Part shown: positions 49,215-57,477 of the stretch, one piece after another
Layout: each line of letters begins with the position of its first letter
How positions within the stretch are numbered: the stretch's first letter is position 1
From: Actinobacteria bacterium HGW-Actinobacteria-2
Lineage (GTDB): Bacteria > Actinomycetota > Actinomycetes > Propionibacteriales > Propionibacteriaceae
Length of the DNA: 64,000 nucleotides
Assembly: GCA_002841335.1 (NCBI GenBank)
Contig: PHEY01000003.1
Location: 1 to 64,000 of the forward strand
Direction: 5' to 3'
The notes under the pieces: generated by a model
Told to the model about the DNA's origin: nothing
The model's input: only the letters and a program-made list of their open reading frames with translations
The model's database searches: none
Translations under genes and position numbers: made by a program

Positions 49215-50459
49215 CTAGCGGCCACCCGAACGCAGCGAGTCGCTGCCGACTCCCCCGGCCAGCGGCAGGACGGCGGTGACCTGGAAGCCGCCGTTGGGCC
49301 GAGAGCGGGTGAGTAGCTGACCGCCCATGGACGCGACCCGCTCGTTCATGCCCTTCAGGCCATGTCCAGGGGTGGACGCGACCTCCTTCTCCGCGCCCGG
49401 CCCGTTGTCGAGGACGTCGATGGTGATGTCACGCATGCCATAGGTGATCGTCACCTGCGCGGTCGCTTCCGGCCCGGCGTGCTTGAGGAAGTTGGTGAGC
49501 GCCTCCTGCACCACCCGATAGGCGGTCAGCGCCATCGCCGCGGACACCTTCGGCGGTTGGCCGCGGACGTCCAGGCTCACTCGATCGCTGGTGCGAGTCA
49601 CCAACTCGGCGATGTCGTCCAGCATCGGTGCGGGCGCGAAGTCGGCCTTGGCGTCGGCGGGATCGTCACGCAGCACGCCGACGATGCGGCGCATCTCCGA
49701 CAGGGCTTCGCGACCGGTCTCGGCGATGGTGGTGAGTGCCTCCAGCGCCGCCTCCGGCTTCTTGGACGCCATCGCCCGGCCACCTTCGGCCTGGACGATC
49801 ATCACCGACAGTGAGTGGGCGACGATGTCGTGCAACTCTCGGGCGATCTGGCTGCGGGCCCGGGATTCGGCCAGCCGGGCCTGCTGCTCACGCTCGGCGA
49901 GCAGCCGTTGGTAGCGCTCCTCGGCGGCGGCCGTCCGATCCTGGTCGGCGGCACGGGACTCGCTGGCCCGTCGTCCGATCGCGTACGGGGTGATCACCAG
50001 ACCCAGGCAGACGAACCAGGCCAGCACCAGCGAGGCGCCGTTCTTCAGGCTGATGTGGGCCGGATCGTCGATGATCCAACGGGCCGGTCCGATGAATGCG
50101 CCGATCGCGCCGATCGCCACCACCAGCCGCGCCTCCTGGCCCGGCACCCATCGGGCCACGGAGTAGGCCACGATCGGGATCACCGCCAACGTGGCCATCG
50201 GGGTGGTCGAGACCACCCATTGCAGCAGGCCGGCGATGCTCACCAGCACCATGGTGATCAGCGGCGAGTGACGCCGCAGCACCAGCGGCCACACCATCGC
50301 CACCGCGGAGATGAAGATGATCAGGCTGCGAGAGTTGCTGAGGTCGGCCATGCCGTACGGCAGGATCGTCAGGATCCCGATCCCCGTTGCGAGCGCACCG
50401 TCGATCAGCCAGTCGTGCCTGGTGGCGCCCGGCGGGAAGATGGTTTCGTGCATCTGCAT
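49215..50459 (-). CDS. NarL-type sensor histidine kinase
   Basis: A 414-residue kinase. Four or five membrane helices (residues ~15-165) are followed by a coiled coil (EERYQRLLAEREQQARLAES) and a HisKA_3 domain with the histidine in SQIARELHDIVAHSLSVM, then an ATPase domain (N-box EALTNFLKHAGPEA, DNGPGAEKE, GHGLKGMNERV). The signal is unknown. ATG 50459 lies 8 nt after TAGGCT; the frame extends upstream but reads Arg-rich. It works with the regulator at 48473-49132. Confidence 0.93.
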   Translation of the reverse strand: MQMHETIFPPGATRHDWLIDGALATGIGILTILPYGMADLSNSRSLIIFISAVAMVWPLVLRRHSPLITMVLVSIAGLLQWVVSTTPMATLAVIPIVAYSVARWVPGQEARLVVAIGAIGAFIGPARWIIDDPAHISLKNGASLVLAWFVCLGLVITPYAIGRRASESRAADQDRTAAAEERYQRLLAEREQQARLAESRARSQIARELHDIVAHSLSVMIVQAEGGRAMASKKPEAALEALTTIAETGREALSEMRRIVGVLRDDPADAKADFAPAPMLDDIAELVTRTSDRVSLDVRGQPPKVSAAMALTAYRVVQEALTNFLKHAGPEATAQVTITYGMRDITIDVLDNGPGAEKEVASTPGHGLKGMNERVASMGGQLLTRSRPNGGFQVTAVLPLAGGVGSDSLRSGGR

Positions 50460-50583
50460 CGCCGCCAAGCCTAGGGTGTGTGCCCCAACGATGGGGCCGG
50501 CTGCGACCGGACGTCCGCCGCGCCGCAGCCGGAACCGTCCCCCGGGCACCGGCTAGGGTTGGGCGGGACGAAAGGGGCACCAC

Positions 50584-51384
50584 GTGCGAGTCGGCATCAG
50601 CGTCCTCACCGCGGTCACCGCGCTGCTCCTGGGCGGTTGCGCCGGGACCGGAAACACCACTCCCGCCAGCTCCGGCAACGCCACCTCCCCGCTGGGTGCC
50701 CTGGCCGTCGGCCAATGCACCGACGCGATCGACGCTCAACAGGTGCCGTCCTTCAGCGTGGTCGAATGCGACACCGCACACGCCTGGGAGGTGGCCACGA
50801 TCGTGCCCGCCCCGGGCGACGCCTACCCCGGCGAGGCGGCGCTGCGAGCGGTGGCCGACACCGGCTGCGCCTCAGCTCTGAGTGACTACGTCGGCGTTGA
50901 CCCGGTCAACACCACCTTCGGGGTGACGTTCATCGCGCCCATCGCCGCACATTGGGCTGATCCGGCAAACCGGAAGGTGGCCTGCCTGGTCGGCGCTGCC
51001 TCCGGCGGGATCACCGGAACCTTGAAGGGCACCGGCTACTCGTTCCCCACCAAGGGGCAATGCTTCGCCACGCCACCGGAGAACTCCTTCTCCCTGGATC
51101 TGGTGCGGTGCAGCGAATCACACGCCTACGAGGTGTACGCCACCAAGAAGCTGGACGGAAAGACCGCCCCGACCACCGCCGAGTTCGACAAGGCCTACAC
51201 CGACACGTGCGTGAAGGGTTTCAAGGACTTCGTCGGCGTGGACGTCGGCAAGTCGACCTACGAGATCGTGCACTTCATCCTGCCCAAGACGCAGTGGACC
51301 AAGCTGTCGGACCACCGTCTGGTGTGCAGCGCCGGATCGCCGTCCGGAGGAGTCACCGGCACTCTGAAGGACGCCAAGAAGTAG
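50584..51384 (+). CDS. Lipoprotein with two septum-formation domains
   Basis: A 266-residue exported lipoprotein; the lipobox is LLGGC (Cys19). Two Septum_form-type repeats follow, each with a QC..x..VVECDTAHAWEV-type core: residues ~38-135 (LAVGQCTDAI, VVECDTAHAWEV) and ~160-255 (KGQCFAT, VRCSESHAYEV). The cysteines are spaced for disulfides. The family is linked to cell division or growth in actinobacteria, without a known activity. GTG 50584 follows an AAGGGG ribosome site. Confidence 0.85.
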   Translation: MRVGISVLTAVTALLLGGCAGTGNTTPASSGNATSPLGALAVGQCTDAIDAQQVPSFSVVECDTAHAWEVATIVPAPGDAYPGEAALRAVADTGCASALSDYVGVDPVNTTFGVTFIAPIAAHWADPANRKVACLVGAASGGITGTLKGTGYSFPTKGQCFATPPENSFSLDLVRCSESHAYEVYATKKLDGKTAPTTAEFDKAYTDTCVKGFKDFVGVDVGKSTYEIVHFILPKTQWTKLSDHRLVCSAGSPSGGVTGTLKDAKK

Positions 51385-51396
51385 CGCTCGCTCGGC

Positions 51397-51987
51397 TCAG
51401 CCGCGGAGCAGATCGTCGTAGTCGAGCATCGCTTCGGCGGGCAGTTCCTTGGCCGGGCGGCTGGAGATGATTCGGCGGGCGAACGCGTCGGCGGCCTTCT
51501 CGATCCGGAAGCTCAGTTCACCCTGCTGGCCCCAATCGGCGCTCGCGGCGAACACCGCCAGCGGCGCCACCTCGGCACGGAAGTAGTAGAACAGCGGCAG
51601 CAGGGCGTGCTCGGTCACCAAGGAGTGCCGCGGGCTGCCTCCGGTGGCGCCCAGCAGCACCGGACGTCCGGCCAGCGAGCGTGGGTCGAGGGCGTCGAAG
51701 AACAGCTTGAACAGCCCCGAGTAGGAGCCGTTGTAGACCGGAGTCACCGCGATCACCCCGTCCGCGGACAGAATGGACGCCTGGGCGGCCGCCAACTCCG
51801 GCGAGATCGTGCGAGTGGTGATGGCGTCCAGCAGGTCCGGGCCCAAGGTGTGCACCATGATCGAGGTCAATGTGGACGTGCAGGAATGATCGGCCAGCGC
51901 CGCCTGCGTGGCCGCACCCAACCTGTCGGCCAACAACCGACTGCTCGACGGCTCCCCCGCGCCGGCACTCAACACCACCAGTTGCAT
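51397..51987 (-). CDS. NADPH-dependent FMN reductase (CE1759-type)
   Basis: A 196-residue flavodoxin-fold reductase. VVLSAGAGEPSSSRLLADRL binds the flavin phosphate, and VTPVYNGSYSGLFKLFFDAL the isoalloxazine loop, as in SsuE/MsuE and the actinobacterial CE1759 group. It probably supplies reduced FMN. ATG 51987 is chosen because GGAGG lies 5 nt before it; longer readings have no ribosome site. It faces the MscS gene divergently (82 bp). Confidence 0.85.
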   Translation of the reverse strand: MQLVVLSAGAGEPSSSRLLADRLGAATQAALADHSCTSTLTSIMVHTLGPDLLDAITTRTISPELAAAQASILSADGVIAVTPVYNGSYSGLFKLFFDALDPRSLAGRPVLLGATGGSPRHSLVTEHALLPLFYYFRAEVAPLAVFAASADWGQQGELSFRIEKAADAFARRIISSRPAKELPAEAMLDYDDLLRG

Positions 51988-52069
51988 CACACACCTCCGT
52001 CGGCACAAACGCACGCCCAGCCTCTCGGCATTCCCGGCGCCAGCGTCTGCATCAGGGAGAATGCTGATC

Positions 52070-52948
52070 ATGGAACTAACCGGGTGGCTCACGACCGCTG
52101 ATCTGATCTCCATCGGCGTGGTGATCGTCCTGACCATTGTGCTGCGATTCGTCCTGGTCAAGCTGGTCAAAACGCTGACCAAACGCGCCTTGGAGCGGGC
52201 GAAGCAGCGTCACGAGGTCGGCACCACCAAGGCGCAGAAGTTGCTCGCGGAGATGACCATGGGCAACCAGGAGCGGTTCGCCCAACGCACCACCACTCTC
52301 GGCCAGGTGATCAGCAGCTTGATCACGGTGACGATCGTGTCGATCGGCGCGCTGACGATCATGGCGATCCTGGACGTACCACTCGCCCCGCTGCTGACCT
52401 CGGCCGGCGTCGGCGGCATCGCGTTGGCCTTCGGCGCACAGACCTTGGTGAAGGACTTCCTGTCAGGCATGTTCATGCTGATCGAGGACCAGTACGGCGT
52501 CGGCGATCTGATCGACACCGGAGACATCAAGGGCACCGTGGAGGAGGTCGGGCTGCGGGTGACCCGGCTACGGGACCTGTCGGGCACGATCTGGTACGTC
52601 CGCAACGGCGAGATCCTGCGACTGGGCAACCAGAGTCAGGGCTGGTCGACTGCGATCATCGACGTTCCGGTCGCCTATGACGAGAGTCCCGGCAAGGTGA
52701 TCGGCGTGCTGGAGACGGTGGCCGACCTCGCCGAGAAGTCCGAGGATCTCGCGGACGTGCTGCTGGAGCGTCCGACGGTGGTCGGAGTGAATGCGGTCAG
52801 TGCCACCACCATGACCGTTCGGGTGATCGGCAAGACGCTGCCGAACCAGCATTGGAAGGTGCAGCGCTGGTTGCTGGAGCGTTCGCTGTCCGCGCTGAGC
52901 AAGGCCGGCGTGCGCAGCCCGATTCCGATGGGCGTGCTGCCCACCTGA
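52070..52948 (+). CDS. MscS-family mechanosensitive channel
   Basis: A 292-residue channel with three helices: residues ~10-30, ~80-105, and the pore helix and beta-domain entry (APLLTSAGVGGIALAFGAQTLVKDFLSG). The Gly/Ala-rich TM3 and the KDFLSG hinge are typical of small MscS. The beta domain follows (VGDLIDTGDIKGTVEEVGLR). It opens on membrane tension and releases solutes during hypo-osmotic shock. GGGAG lies about 10 nt before ATG 52070; ATG 52061 is too close to the site. Confidence 0.93.
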   Translation: MELTGWLTTADLISIGVVIVLTIVLRFVLVKLVKTLTKRALERAKQRHEVGTTKAQKLLAEMTMGNQERFAQRTTTLGQVISSLITVTIVSIGALTIMAILDVPLAPLLTSAGVGGIALAFGAQTLVKDFLSGMFMLIEDQYGVGDLIDTGDIKGTVEEVGLRVTRLRDLSGTIWYVRNGEILRLGNQSQGWSTAIIDVPVAYDESPGKVIGVLETVADLAEKSEDLADVLLERPTVVGVNAVSATTMTVRVIGKTLPNQHWKVQRWLLERSLSALSKAGVRSPIPMGVLPT

Positions 52949-53020
52949 GCGCTCGGTGCCTGTCCTGAACCTGCCGAAGGGTGTCGAAGCTTTCGGCGAG
53001 GTGGGCACCATTCGTCCGAA

Positions 53021-53893
53021 TCAGTTGGGCGCGGGCACCTCAGCGGCGGTTCTGGTGGCGCCGATGGAGGCCACTACGACGCAGGCCATGGCCACCATCT
53101 CGACCACGCTCAACTGCTCGCCGAGCACCACCAGCGCGGCCAGCGCGGCCACGGCCGGTTCGATGCTCATCAGGATGCTGAACACCGACGGCGCGATGCT
53201 GCGCAGCGCCACCATTTCCAGGCCGTAGGGAATCACCGAGCTGAGCAGTCCCACCAGGGCTCCCAGCAGGAGGACCTTCGGCTGCCAGAGGGCGGCCCCG
53301 CCGAGCAGGATGCCGGGGATGGCAAAGGTGAGCGCGCCGACCAAGGAGCCGACGCTGGAGCCGGTGATGCCTTCCCACACCCGTCCGGTGCGTCGACCGA
53401 GCACGATGTAGGCCGCCCAGGCCGCTCCGGCCACCAGGGCGAACACCACTCCGACCCAATCGACGGCTGCCGGGAACACGCCCAGCAGCGCCACTCCGGT
53501 GGCGGCCAGGGCCACCCACAGGTAGTCGCGCAGTTTGCGGGAGCCGATCAGCGCCAACGTGAGCGGCCCGAGGAACTCGATGGTGACCGCCAGGCCGAGT
53601 GGAATCCGGGCGAAGGACATGTAGATCGCCCAGTTCATCAGGGCCAGCGCGATGCCGTAGCCGATCACCACGCGCCATTCGGCCCAGGTTCGCCCACGAA
53701 GGCGGGGACGGGCCACCGCCCAGAAGATCGCTGCGGCGACGGTCATCCGCAGCCAGGCGATGCCGGTCGGATCGGCCAATGGGAATACCGACTTGGCGAA
53801 GGCAGCGCCCACCTGCACCGAGATGATGCCGCCGATCACCAGCCACACCGGGCTGAGCCAGGACGGCAGCCGACCGTTCACTGCTGCGCGCAT
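53021..53893 (-). CDS. EamA/RhtA-type DMT exporter
   Basis: A 290-residue protein with ten membrane helices in two EamA halves (WLVIGGIISVQVGAAFAKSV at the start, LSSVIPYGLEMVALRSIAPS and MSIEPAVAALAALVVLGEQL in the second). The last motif, S.EPAVAAL...LGE, is shared by RhtA-like threonine/homoserine exporters. The substrate is likely a small metabolite or amino acid. Its start overlaps the end of the glycosylase gene by 16 bp, so it may be cotranscribed. Confidence 0.9.
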   Translation of the reverse strand: MRAAVNGRLPSWLSPVWLVIGGIISVQVGAAFAKSVFPLADPTGIAWLRMTVAAAIFWAVARPRLRGRTWAEWRVVIGYGIALALMNWAIYMSFARIPLGLAVTIEFLGPLTLALIGSRKLRDYLWVALAATGVALLGVFPAAVDWVGVVFALVAGAAWAAYIVLGRRTGRVWEGITGSSVGSLVGALTFAIPGILLGGAALWQPKVLLLGALVGLLSSVIPYGLEMVALRSIAPSVFSILMSIEPAVAALAALVVLGEQLSVVEMVAMACVVVASIGATRTAAEVPAPN

Positions 53894-54462
53894 TCGGCGT
53901 GCGCCGGACAGGTGATCAGGTGGTCGTTGAACAAGCCGGTGGCTTGGGCGAACGCGTAGACGATGGTCGGCCCGCAGAATCGGAAGCCGGCCTTCTTGAG
54001 TCGCTTCGACAGCTCATCGGTGCGCGGATCGGTGGCGGGGACCTGGGACAGTTCGGTGTACCGATTGGTCACCGGCACACCGTCGACCGCCGACCAGATG
54101 AACTCGCTGAAGCCACCGGGACGGGCTTCGAGCTCCTGCCAGGCGCGGGCATTGCCGATGGTGGCCTCGATCTTGCCGCGATGCCGGACGATACCCGCAT
54201 CGGCCAGCAGACGTTGCACCTCGGGCTCGCCCCACTCGGCGATCACGTGCGGATCGAAATCGGCGAAACCGGCGAAGAAGGCCTCTCGCTTGCGGAGGAT
54301 GGTGATCCACGCCAATCCGGCCTGGAACCCGTCCAGGCAGAGCTTGGCGAACAGCGCGGTCGAGTCGCGCTCGACGCGTCCCCATTCGTGGTCGTGGTAG
54401 TCCACGTAGAGCGGATCGGTGCCACACCATCCGCAGCGCTCGCCGGCGGCCTCTGAAATCAC
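53878..54462 (-). CDS. tag: DNA-3-methyladenine glycosylase I
   Basis: A 194-residue Tag-family base-excision repair enzyme. It begins CGWCGTDPLYVDYHDHEWG, with the zinc-site cysteine and histidine, has LFAKLCLDGFQAGLAWITIL and GIVRHRGKI, and ends with GLFNDHLITCPAHAECA, which contains the other zinc ligands. It removes 3-methyladenine from alkylated DNA. GTG 54462 is 6 nt after TAGCCT (minus strand; plus 54469-54474), a leaderless-type start. The exporter gene downstream overlaps it by 16 bp. Confidence 0.96.
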   Translation of the reverse strand: MISEAAGERCGWCGTDPLYVDYHDHEWGRVERDSTALFAKLCLDGFQAGLAWITILRKREAFFAGFADFDPHVIAEWGEPEVQRLLADAGIVRHRGKIEATIGNARAWQELEARPGGFSEFIWSAVDGVPVTNRYTELSQVPATDPRTDELSKRLKKAGFRFCGPTIVYAFAQATGLFNDHLITCPAHAECAQQ

Positions 54463-54491
54463 CGGTTCAGGCTATCCCCACCCGGACGCAC

Positions 54492-54528
54492 CACGGGCCG
54501 GCCCCGCCTGTGGCGGAACCGGCCCGTG
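54492..54528. terminator. Hairpin terminator after hppA
   Basis: CACGGGCCGG (54492-54501) pairs with CCGGCCCGTG (54519-54528); a nested CCGCC/GGCGG stem fills the loop. It lies 14 bp after the hppA stop (54543) and before the tag promoter, so it can serve the leftward hppA transcript. Confidence 0.75.
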
Positions 54529-54542
54529 AAAGGTGTGTCGGA

Positions 54543-56981
54543 TCAGTCGTCGGTCGGCGAGACTCCCGCGGCGGCGGCCTCGTCCTTGACCTTGGTGGCT
54601 TCGCGCAGCAGCGCCGCGGTGGCCTCTTCGGTCTCCAGCTGGTGTTCGTAGATCTCCGGCTCGATCGGGCCGGTGCGGTCGACCCGCGCAGCCCGGAAGC
54701 GGGAGATGATCACGGCACCGAAGGCGATGATCAGCGCGATGGTGGCGATCAGGATGCGAGCGGGGTGGTTGGCACCCGGCCCGACCGAGATCGCGACGAC
54801 GGCCGGAGCGATCAGCAGCGCGACCAGGTTCATCACCTTGATCAGCGGGTTGATGGCCGGGCCGGCGGTGTCCTTGAACGGATCACCCACGGTGTCACCG
54901 ATCACCGCGGCTGCGTGCGCGGGGCTGTTCTTGCCGCCGTGGTTGCCGTCCTCGATGATCTTCTTCGCGTTGTCCCAGGTGCCGCCGGAGTTGGCCAGGA
55001 ACACCGCCATCAGCACACCGGTGGAGATCGCACCGGCGAGGAAGCCGGCCAGCGGGCCGACGCCCAGGCCGAAGCCCACAGCGATCGGCGCGAAAGCGGC
55101 CAGCAGACCCGGGGTGGCCAGCTCCCGCAGGGAGTCGCGGGTGCAGATGTCGACCACTCGGCCGTACTGCGGACGAACCTCGCCGGTCATGATGCCGGGG
55201 AACTCGCGGAACTGACGACGCACCTCGAACACGATCGCACCGGCGGCGCGGGTCACCGCGTCGATGGCCAGACCGGAGAAGAGGAAGACCACCGCGCCAC
55301 CGAAGATGACGCCGACCAGGGTGACCGGGGAGATGATGTCGTACTGCATCATCGCCTGGACGATGTCGGGGCCGGCATCGGCGCTCATGCCGTTCAGTGC
55401 GGTCACCACCGCGTCGCGGTAGGAGCCGAACAAGGCGGTGGCCGCCAGGACTGCGGTAGCGATCGCGATGCCCTTGGTGATGGCCTTGGTGGTGTTGCCC
55501 ACCGCGTCGAGATCGGTGAGGATCTTGGCCCCTTCTTCGGAGATGTCGCCGGACATCTCGGCGATGCCCTGCGCGTTGTCCGACACCGGACCGAAGGTGT
55601 CCATGGCGACGATCACGCCGACGGTGGTCAGCAGGCCACAGCCGGCCAGCGCCACCAGGAACAGGGCCAGCGAGATCGAGCCGTTGGCCAGCAGGAACAG
55701 ACCCAGGATGCCGGCGGCGATGATGCCCGCGGTGTAGACCGCAGACTCGAAGCCGACCCCGATGCCCGACAGGACGACGGTGGCCGCACCGGTCAAGGTG
55801 GTGCGCGCGACGTGCAGGGTGGGCTTGGAGGTGGTGCCGGTGAAGTAACCGGTCAGCCACAAGATGATGCCCGCCAGCAGCACGCCGATCAGAACGGCCA
55901 GGGTGGCCACCAGCTGCGGGTTGGAAAGCACCGGCATGCCGGCGGCGTGACCGACCAGGCTCTCGGTGCCGCCCTTGATCGCGTCGAAGGTGTTGGGCAG
56001 GTAGGTGAAGGACGCGACCGCCGCCAGGATGACGCCGATCAGCGCGGAGATGTAGAAGCCACGGTTGATCGCGGTCAGGCCCGACTCGTCACCCTTCACG
56101 CGGGTGATGAAGATGCCGAGGGCGGCGACCAGCGCGCCGATCGCGGTGATCAGCAGCGGGAAGACCAGACCCTGCTCGCCGAAGGTGGCCTTGCCGAGGA
56201 TCAGGGCGGCCACCAGGGTGACGGCGTAGGACTCGAACAGGTCAGCGGCCATACCGGCGCAGTCACCGACGTTGTCACCGACGTTGTCGGCGATGGTGGC
56301 GGCGTTGCGGGGATCGTCCTCAGGGATGCCCTGCTCGACCTTGCCGACCAGGTCGGCGCCGACATCAGCGGCCTTGGTGAAGATGCCGCCACCGACACGC
56401 ATGAACATCGCCAGCAGGGCCGCGCCGAAGCCGAAGCCCTCCAGGACGCCCGGGGCCGAGGTACCGAACAGCAGACCGACGACGGAGGCGCCCAGCAGGC
56501 CCAGACCGACCACGCTCATGCCGACCACACCGCCGGTCTGGAAAGCGATCTTGGCGCCCAGCGCGCGACCGTTCTCCTTATTGGCGGCGGCGGCAACACG
56601 GACGTTCGCCCGGGTGGCCAGCCACATGCCGAGGAAGCCGATGCCGGCAGAGAAAGCCGCACCGAGCAGGAAGAAGATCGACCGGCCCATCTTGACGTCC
56701 ATCTCCCCGGGCAGCAGCCACAGCAGGCCGAAAACCAGGATGGCGAAGATGCCGAGGGTGCGGAACTGCCGCCCCAGGTAAGCCGAAGCGCCTTCTTGGA
56801 CAGCAGCGGCGATGTCCTTCATCGACGTGGTGCCTTCGTCCGCGGCCAACACATTGCGGGCCAGCACGGCGGCGATCACCAGGGACACGGCCGCCACAGC
56901 AGCGATCACTCCCAGGATCAGCATGCTGGGCGGACTCAGTGGCTCTATCTGTAGGGGAAGGAAGGCGGCGGCGAAGTTCAT
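54543..56981 (-). CDS. hppA: K+-independent H+-translocating pyrophosphatase
   Basis: An 812-residue membrane pump with about 16 transmembrane helices. The pyrophosphate-binding motifs DVGADLVGKVEQGIPEDDPR and DNVGDNVGDCAGMAADLFES are complete, as are the cytoplasmic Asp-rich loops near the C-terminus. The diagnostic position reads GNTTKAITKG, with lysine rather than alanine, marking the K+-independent, proton-pumping class. It hydrolyses cytoplasmic pyrophosphate and exports protons, which lowers PPi from biosynthesis and adds to proton-motive force. AAGGAGG lies 5 nt before ATG 56981. A terminator follows. Confidence 0.97.
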   Translation of the reverse strand: MNFAAAFLPLQIEPLSPPSMLILGVIAAVAAVSLVIAAVLARNVLAADEGTTSMKDIAAAVQEGASAYLGRQFRTLGIFAILVFGLLWLLPGEMDVKMGRSIFFLLGAAFSAGIGFLGMWLATRANVRVAAAANKENGRALGAKIAFQTGGVVGMSVVGLGLLGASVVGLLFGTSAPGVLEGFGFGAALLAMFMRVGGGIFTKAADVGADLVGKVEQGIPEDDPRNAATIADNVGDNVGDCAGMAADLFESYAVTLVAALILGKATFGEQGLVFPLLITAIGALVAALGIFITRVKGDESGLTAINRGFYISALIGVILAAVASFTYLPNTFDAIKGGTESLVGHAAGMPVLSNPQLVATLAVLIGVLLAGIILWLTGYFTGTTSKPTLHVARTTLTGAATVVLSGIGVGFESAVYTAGIIAAGILGLFLLANGSISLALFLVALAGCGLLTTVGVIVAMDTFGPVSDNAQGIAEMSGDISEEGAKILTDLDAVGNTTKAITKGIAIATAVLAATALFGSYRDAVVTALNGMSADAGPDIVQAMMQYDIISPVTLVGVIFGGAVVFLFSGLAIDAVTRAAGAIVFEVRRQFREFPGIMTGEVRPQYGRVVDICTRDSLRELATPGLLAAFAPIAVGFGLGVGPLAGFLAGAISTGVLMAVFLANSGGTWDNAKKIIEDGNHGGKNSPAHAAAVIGDTVGDPFKDTAGPAINPLIKVMNLVALLIAPAVVAISVGPGANHPARILIATIALIIAFGAVIISRFRAARVDRTGPIEPEIYEHQLETEEATAALLREATKVKDEAAAAGVSPTDD

Positions 56982-57477
56982 GATCCTCCTTGCTGGTCGC
57001 GCTCGTGGCGCTAACGTCACAGCACCAATCGGCTGGGCAAATCGGATTGTAGAGGATTACGGCCGCATTACAGAAATGGGATACTTTGTGCAATCGTCCT
57101 AAAGATCGAATGTCTTAGCATGGACGGTGTACCCCGGCGAAGCCTGATCGCCCTGCGAGGCTAGCCCAACCAACCCCGGCAATGGAGGGTCACCTGCGCC
57201 AAAGTGCGTAGCCCGGAGGGCGTTGGTGCCGATCTGGGTGGAAGCCACTTCGCTTCGGCCCATCCCGGCCCTGGTTATGGGGTCCGACGCGGTGTGAATA
57301 CCTGGTAAATCGTTACCATGCCATCTTTGCGCCAAACTCTCGCAGCATAATCATGCCGAGCAAATGCCCATTTGTCTATTCCCTAACCGCCATTTCTCGG
57401 CGCTACCCGACCGAACCCGCGGCGCGGCTTGCCCCGTCCGGGCAGCGCGGGCGGCCTCGCGGGTCTATCGTCGCTTC
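56982..57477. other. hppA upstream region, non-coding
   Basis: About 495 bp between hppA (minus) and the acyl-CoA ligase (plus). The minus strand has TACAAT (plus 57046-57051) at a good distance for an hppA -10, giving a leader of about 60 nt. From 57100 to 57350 I see no gene; small possible reading frames are not convincing. A strongly GC-rich, possibly folded segment lies at 57125-57290. The ligase has TATCGT (57466-57471) 6 nt before its GTG. Confidence 0.55.

Noticed and set aside
52956-53020. A third copy of the dispersed palindromic repeat
   Set aside because: The stretch has CGAAGGGTGTCGAAG-like sequence but lacks the GCTGGTTGAG block and a matching arm.
54510-56954. An 814-codon open frame on the plus strand
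   Set aside because: It is the antisense shadow of hppA; its product is His/Gly/Arg/Asp-rich with no family features, typical of frames opposite high-GC genes.
57099-57335. A 78-codon minus-strand frame upstream of hppA
   Set aside because: It has some protein-like segments but mixed third-base composition, no ribosome site and no family match; left as intergenic.
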